A stretch of 64,000 nt of DNA from Achromobacter arsenitoxydans SY8 (GTDB taxonomy: Bacteria > Pseudomonadota > Gammaproteobacteria > Burkholderiales > Burkholderiaceae_B): the NCBI RefSeq assembly GCF_000236785.1, contig NZ_AGUF01000035.1, positions 1 through 64,000 of the forward strand. Direction: 5' to 3'. Both the position numbers and the translations under genes were made by a program. This document shows positions 60,826 through 64,000 of this stretch, one piece after another. Within the stretch, counting starts at the first letter, position 1. Every line of letters starts with the position of its first letter. Below the pieces are notes generated by a model. That model was not told the DNA's origin. It made no database searches and saw nothing but the letters and a program-made list of their open reading frames with translations.

Positions 60826-60843
60826 GTCAAAAGGTCCGTGTGT

Positions 60844-62556
60844 TCATTGGCCCGAGCGGGCGATGCGAGCCTGCGCGGCCTCGCGGATCCCCATCAGGGT
60901 TTCGCCAGGCGCGATGCCGTTGGCGTCGTAGCGGATTTCCAGCAGCGCGGGCAGGTTTTCGCGTTCGGCGAAAGCCAGGGCGCGCTCAAAGGCGGGGCCG
61001 AAGTCGGCAGTGGTTTCGACCGCCTCGCCGTAGCCGCCGTAGCCGCGGATGATCTGCGTGAAATCGGGGTTTTCGAAGCCCAGCGCGATGGCGCGGGCGG
61101 GGAACTCGCGTTCCTGGTGGGCGCGGATCGTGCCCCAGATGCCGTTGTTGAAGACCAGCACGACCACGCCCAGGCGGTACTGCATGGCCACGCCGAGTTC
61201 CTGCATGTTCATCTGGAAGCAGCCGTCGCCCGCATAGCAGACGGCAGCGCGCTTGCGGTCTTCGAGCTTGGCCGAGATGGCGGCGGGCAGGCCGTAGCCC
61301 ATCGAGCCGACGGTGGGCGTGAGGCTGGTGCCCGGGCCCGTGTAGCGGCGGTAGCGATGCGGGTACAGCGCATAGTTGCCCGCGCCCACGGTGACGCAGG
61401 CGTCGGCCGGCAAGTGCGCGTCCACATAGGCGGCTGCGGCGTCCAGGCTCATGGGGCCGGGCGAGGGCAGCGGCGCCAGGCTGTCGACCAGCTCCTGGTG
61501 CGCGGCGCGCACCTTGTCGCCGCGCGGCGCGCCATGTCCAGGCTTGATGTCCGCCACGGCGGCTGCGAAGCTGGCCACGTCGGCCACGATGGCCTGCGTT
61601 GGCGAAAACACGCGGCCCAGCTCGGCGGCGTCCGGGTATACATGGATCAGTTTCTGGCGCGGCAGCGGGCTTTCGATGAGGGTGTAGCCCTCGGTGGTGG
61701 CCTCGCCCAGGCGCGTGCCCACGGCCAGCACCAGGTCGGCGTCGCGCAGGCGCTGGCGCAGCGCGGGTGTCATGGCCCAGCCGACGTGCCCGGCGGCGTT
61801 TGGATGGCGCTGGTCGAAGCATTCCAGGCGGCGCCAGGCCGTGCCCACGGGCAGCTCGAAACGCTCGGCGAAGCCGGCGATCTGGGCGATGGCTTCCTGG
61901 CGCCAGCCGTTGCCGCCCAGCAGCAGGAAGGGGCGTTCGGCGGCGTCCAGCAGCTCGGTCATGCGCGCCAGGTCGGCGGCGCCCGGATGGCTGTGCACGC
62001 GCGGATAGCGCGGCAGGTCCGCCACGCGGGCGCGGCCCCACAGCGTGTCTTCCGGCAGCGCCAGCACCACGGGGCCGGGCCGGCCGCTGGTGGCCACGGC
62101 AAAGGCGCGCGAGATGAATTCGGGGATGCGGTCGGTGCGGTCGATCTGGGCGACCCACTTGGCCATCTGGCCGAACATCCGGCGGTAGTCGATCTCCTGG
62201 AAGGCCTCGCGCTCCATGAAGTCGTTGCCGACCTGACCCACGAACAGGATCATGGGCGTGGAATCCTGGAACGCGGTGTGCACGCCGATGCTGGCGTTGG
62301 TGGCGCCCGGGCCGCGCGTGACGAAGCAGATGCCGGGTTCGCCGGTCAATTTGCCATAGGCCTCGGCCATATACGCCGCGCCGCTTTCCTGGCGGCAAAC
62401 GATAGGCTCGATCGCGTCGGTGTGCTCGTTCAGCGCGTCGATGCAGGGCAGATAGCTTTCGCCGGGAATCATGAAGACGCGGCGTGCGCCATGAATGCGC
62501 AGCTGCTGCATCAGGATCTGACCGCCGTTGCGTTCGGGTTGTGCTGCTGACGTCAT
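60844..62556 (-). CDS. Thiamine-diphosphate-dependent enzyme (acetolactate synthase-like)
   Basis: The 570-residue ThDP enzyme has the catalytic Glu in VCRQESGAAYMAEAYG and a middle domain with FLLLGGNGW. The cofactor motif AGDGCFQMNMQELGVAMQYRLGVVVLVFNN is the GDG-to-NN signature. Relatives include acetolactate synthase, sulfoacetaldehyde acetyltransferase, oxalyl-CoA decarboxylase and glyoxylate carboligase; I cannot decide among them. No acetolactate synthase small subunit is nearby, so a catabolic decarboxylase or lyase is more likely. Start overlaps the CitE-like stop as ATGA. Confidence 0.9.
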   Translation of the reverse strand: MTSAAQPERNGGQILMQQLRIHGARRVFMIPGESYLPCIDALNEHTDAIEPIVCRQESGAAYMAEAYGKLTGEPGICFVTRGPGATNASIGVHTAFQDSTPMILFVGQVGNDFMEREAFQEIDYRRMFGQMAKWVAQIDRTDRIPEFISRAFAVATSGRPGPVVLALPEDTLWGRARVADLPRYPRVHSHPGAADLARMTELLDAAERPFLLLGGNGWRQEAIAQIAGFAERFELPVGTAWRRLECFDQRHPNAAGHVGWAMTPALRQRLRDADLVLAVGTRLGEATTEGYTLIESPLPRQKLIHVYPDAAELGRVFSPTQAIVADVASFAAAVADIKPGHGAPRGDKVRAAHQELVDSLAPLPSPGPMSLDAAAAYVDAHLPADACVTVGAGNYALYPHRYRRYTGPGTSLTPTVGSMGYGLPAAISAKLEDRKRAAVCYAGDGCFQMNMQELGVAMQYRLGVVVLVFNNGIWGTIRAHQEREFPARAIALGFENPDFTQIIRGYGGYGEAVETTADFGPAFERALAFAERENLPALLEIRYDANGIAPGETLMGIREAAQARIARSGQ

Positions 62557-63482
62557 GCGGAGTCTCCTTGTTGCGGGGCGGCCTGCGCGCGGCGCTCGGC
62601 GGCCCATTGTTCGAATTGGCGGTGGCGCGCCAGCAGGCGGCGCGCGGTGTTGTAGACGGGCGGGTCGATGCGCTCGGCGTCCTGGCGGCCGGCGCGCTGC
62701 GCTTCGAAGCGCGCCACGCAATCCAGTGCGGTGGACACGTCGGCGGGCGCGGGGGTGAACACGGCGTGGATCACGGGGATCTGCTCGGCCACCGTGGCGC
62801 ACTTGGACTTCAGGCCGATCCGTCGCGCCCAGCGCACGTCGGCCTCCAGCGCGGGCAGGTCGCGGTAGTTGTAGGGGCAGTCGATCGGCACGCAGCCGGC
62901 CGCCGTGCAGTCCACCAGGAAGCGGGCGCGCAGGTGGTGCAGTTCAATGCCGTCCTTGCCGCGCTCGGCGCCCAGGCTGGCCGTCAGGTCTTCCGCCGCC
63001 AGCAGGCAGGCCGACACCCGCGGGCTGGCGGTCAGGATGTCGTAGGCGCGGTGCACGCCCAGGGCCGACTCCAGCGTGGGCACGATCTCGGTGCCGCCGG
63101 CGGGCAGGCCCAGTTCGGCTTCGAGCGCGGTGATGGCCTGGTCCAATGCGGCAATCTGCGCGGCGCTTTCCGCATGCGGCAGGAACACGGCGTCGGGCGC
63201 GCCGGGCATCACGCCGCGCAGATCCGCCAGGCCGTCTTCCTCCAGCTTGTTGATACGCACCGCCGCCACCACGCCGCGGGCGCGGCAGTCGGCGAACAGC
63301 GCGGCGATGCGCGGGCGGGCGGCCGGCCGCTCGGCCGGCGCGGTGAACTCTTCAAGATCGGCCACCAAGGCGTCGGCGCCGCTGGCCAGGCCGGCAGCCT
63401 GGGCCTCGACGTCCATGCCGGGCACGAACATCCAGCTGCGGCGCAGGGCCGCGGGACGGCGCAAATAGGGAACAGAGCTCAT
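62553..63482 (-). CDS. HpcH/HpaI-type (CitE-like) aldolase or lyase
   Basis: The 309-residue TIM-barrel protein of the CitE/HpcH superfamily has RRSWMFVPGMD, ADALVADLEEFTAP (acidic metal-binding residues), VVAAVRINKLEEDG and EIVPTLESALGVHRAYDIL. Members cleave C-C bonds of acyl-CoA or hydroxy-acid substrates, giving pyruvate or acetyl-CoA-type products. Its start overlaps the TRAP permease stop, and its stop overlaps the ThDP gene start, so the operon is fully coupled. The substrate is unassigned. Confidence 0.9.
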   Translation of the reverse strand: MSSVPYLRRPAALRRSWMFVPGMDVEAQAAGLASGADALVADLEEFTAPAERPAARPRIAALFADCRARGVVAAVRINKLEEDGLADLRGVMPGAPDAVFLPHAESAAQIAALDQAITALEAELGLPAGGTEIVPTLESALGVHRAYDILTASPRVSACLLAAEDLTASLGAERGKDGIELHHLRARFLVDCTAAGCVPIDCPYNYRDLPALEADVRWARRIGLKSKCATVAEQIPVIHAVFTPAPADVSTALDCVARFEAQRAGRQDAERIDPPVYNTARRLLARHRQFEQWAAERRAQAAPQQGDSA

Positions 63483-64000
63483 TGCACGTGCCTCGGCAGG
63501 AACAGGACAAGTTCAGGAACAAAGGTCAGCAGCAGCATCACCGCCGTCATGGCCAGCATCATCCAGGACAGCGGGCGCAGCGTCTGCATCATGTTGATGC
63601 CGCCGATCTTGCACGCCGCCATCAGGTCTACGCCCACGGGCGGGGTGTTGGCGCCGATCGCCATGTTGATCGACAGCAGAATGCCGAAATGGACCGGATC
63701 AATGTTGTAGTGGGCCAGCACCGGCATCACGACGGGGGCCACGATGATGATGACCGGGATCGCCTCCATGAAGGTGCCCAGCAGCAACAGCACCACGGTC
63801 AGCACCAGCAGCACGGCGATCTTGCTGTCGGTCCATTCGACCAGCAGCGTGGACAGCGCCTGCGGCACCTGTTCGGCCACCAGCACCCAGGCGAACAGGC
63901 CCGACGCGCCGATGAGCAGCAGGATGGACGCGCTGCTTTCTCCGGTGGATTTCAGGTTGTCCCACAGCGAGCGCAGGCTCAGCGTGCGGTACCAGAAGAA
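63479..64000 (-). CDS. TRAP transporter large permease, DctM-like (N-terminal part beyond the window)
   Basis: The frame is open through the window end at 64000, so only the last 173 residues are seen. They contain FTPV-like family wording: GTFMEAIPVIIIVAPVVMPVLAHYNIDPVHFG, NTPPVGVDLMAACKIGG and a hydrophobic C-terminus with about four membrane segments. DctM is the ion-driven channel of TRAP importers for carboxylates, which work with a DctP binding protein and DctQ. Those genes should lie upstream beyond this window. The last four bases overlap the CitE-like start. Confidence 0.93.
   Translation of the reverse strand, partial: FFWYRTLSLRSLWDNLKSTGESSASILLLIGASGLFAWVLVAEQVPQALSTLLVEWTDSKIAVLLVLTVVLLLLGTFMEAIPVIIIVAPVVMPVLAHYNIDPVHFGILLSINMAIGANTPPVGVDLMAACKIGGINMMQTLRPLSWMMLAMTAVMLLLTFVPELVLFLPRHVQ

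Noticed and set aside
60838-62550. A 570-codon plus-strand frame opposite the ThDP enzyme
   Set aside because: Antisense shadow; the minus strand has the ThDP signature and operon coupling.

Overview
The window is high-GC DNA (about two thirds G+C by eye) with dense, short-spaced operons, Bug-type solute receptors, an aap amino-acid transporter, a monomeric isocitrate dehydrogenase and many acyl-CoA and sugar-acid genes. This fits a betaproteobacterium of the Alcaligenaceae, most likely Achromobacter or a close Bordetella relative. The genus call rests on gene content and protein style only. I found no rRNA, tRNA, CRISPR array or intact insertion sequence.

Layout. 1-5.3 kb: a LysR regulator (cut by the window edge) diverges from a four-gene operon of acyl-CoA ligase, MHS-type transporter, thiolase-like protein and zinc-ribbon/OB partner. 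5.4-10.3 kb: a TlpA-like membrane thioredoxin, a polar amino-acid ABC transporter and a FetAB-type exporter pair. 10.4-16.4 kb: monomeric icd, a winged-helix/TPR regulator, and ilvA preceded by an isoleucine-rich leader peptide and a terminator/antiterminator. 16.4-25.4 kb: a metal/siderophore uptake island made of an ABC importer operon with an azurin gene inside it, an OmpR-type two-component system and a TonB receptor. The importer and receptor promoters share a direct-repeat box of the PmrA type. 25.7-28 kb: a DUF1624-type membrane protein and a porin. 28-40.7 kb (minus strand): a nitrate/taurine-type ABC operon headed by an AhpD-like protein, and a nine-gene operon combining a VOC protein, a DUF2817 peptidase-like protein, an oxidoreductase, a thioesterase, a dipeptide-type ABC transporter, a CoA ligase and an SDR. 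41-46.4 kb: aapJ, an aminotransferase and aapQMP.

46.8-57.6 kb is an aldarate (galactarate/glucarate) catabolic region: a GntR/FadR regulator, two almost identical kdgD genes, an alpha-ketoglutaric semialdehyde dehydrogenase, garD, an SMP-30 lactonase and two Bug receptors. GarD, KdgD and the dehydrogenase together would convert galactarate to 2-oxoglutarate. Related inverted-repeat operators lie in both divergent promoter regions. Inside the region, between the two kdgD copies, sit a low-GC orphan gene resembling the T6SS amidase immunity protein Tai4, a decapitated LysR gene and a hairpin resembling insertion-sequence ends. 58-64 kb: a tightly coupled minus-strand operon of a TRAP large permease (cut by the window edge), a CitE-like lyase, a ThDP enzyme, an M20-type amidohydrolase and an aldehyde dehydrogenase.

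The most notable points are the ilvA attenuator, the two-component-linked uptake island carrying an azurin, the kdgD duplication with its operator set, and the orphan immunity gene. All functions are inferred from sequence reading without database searches.
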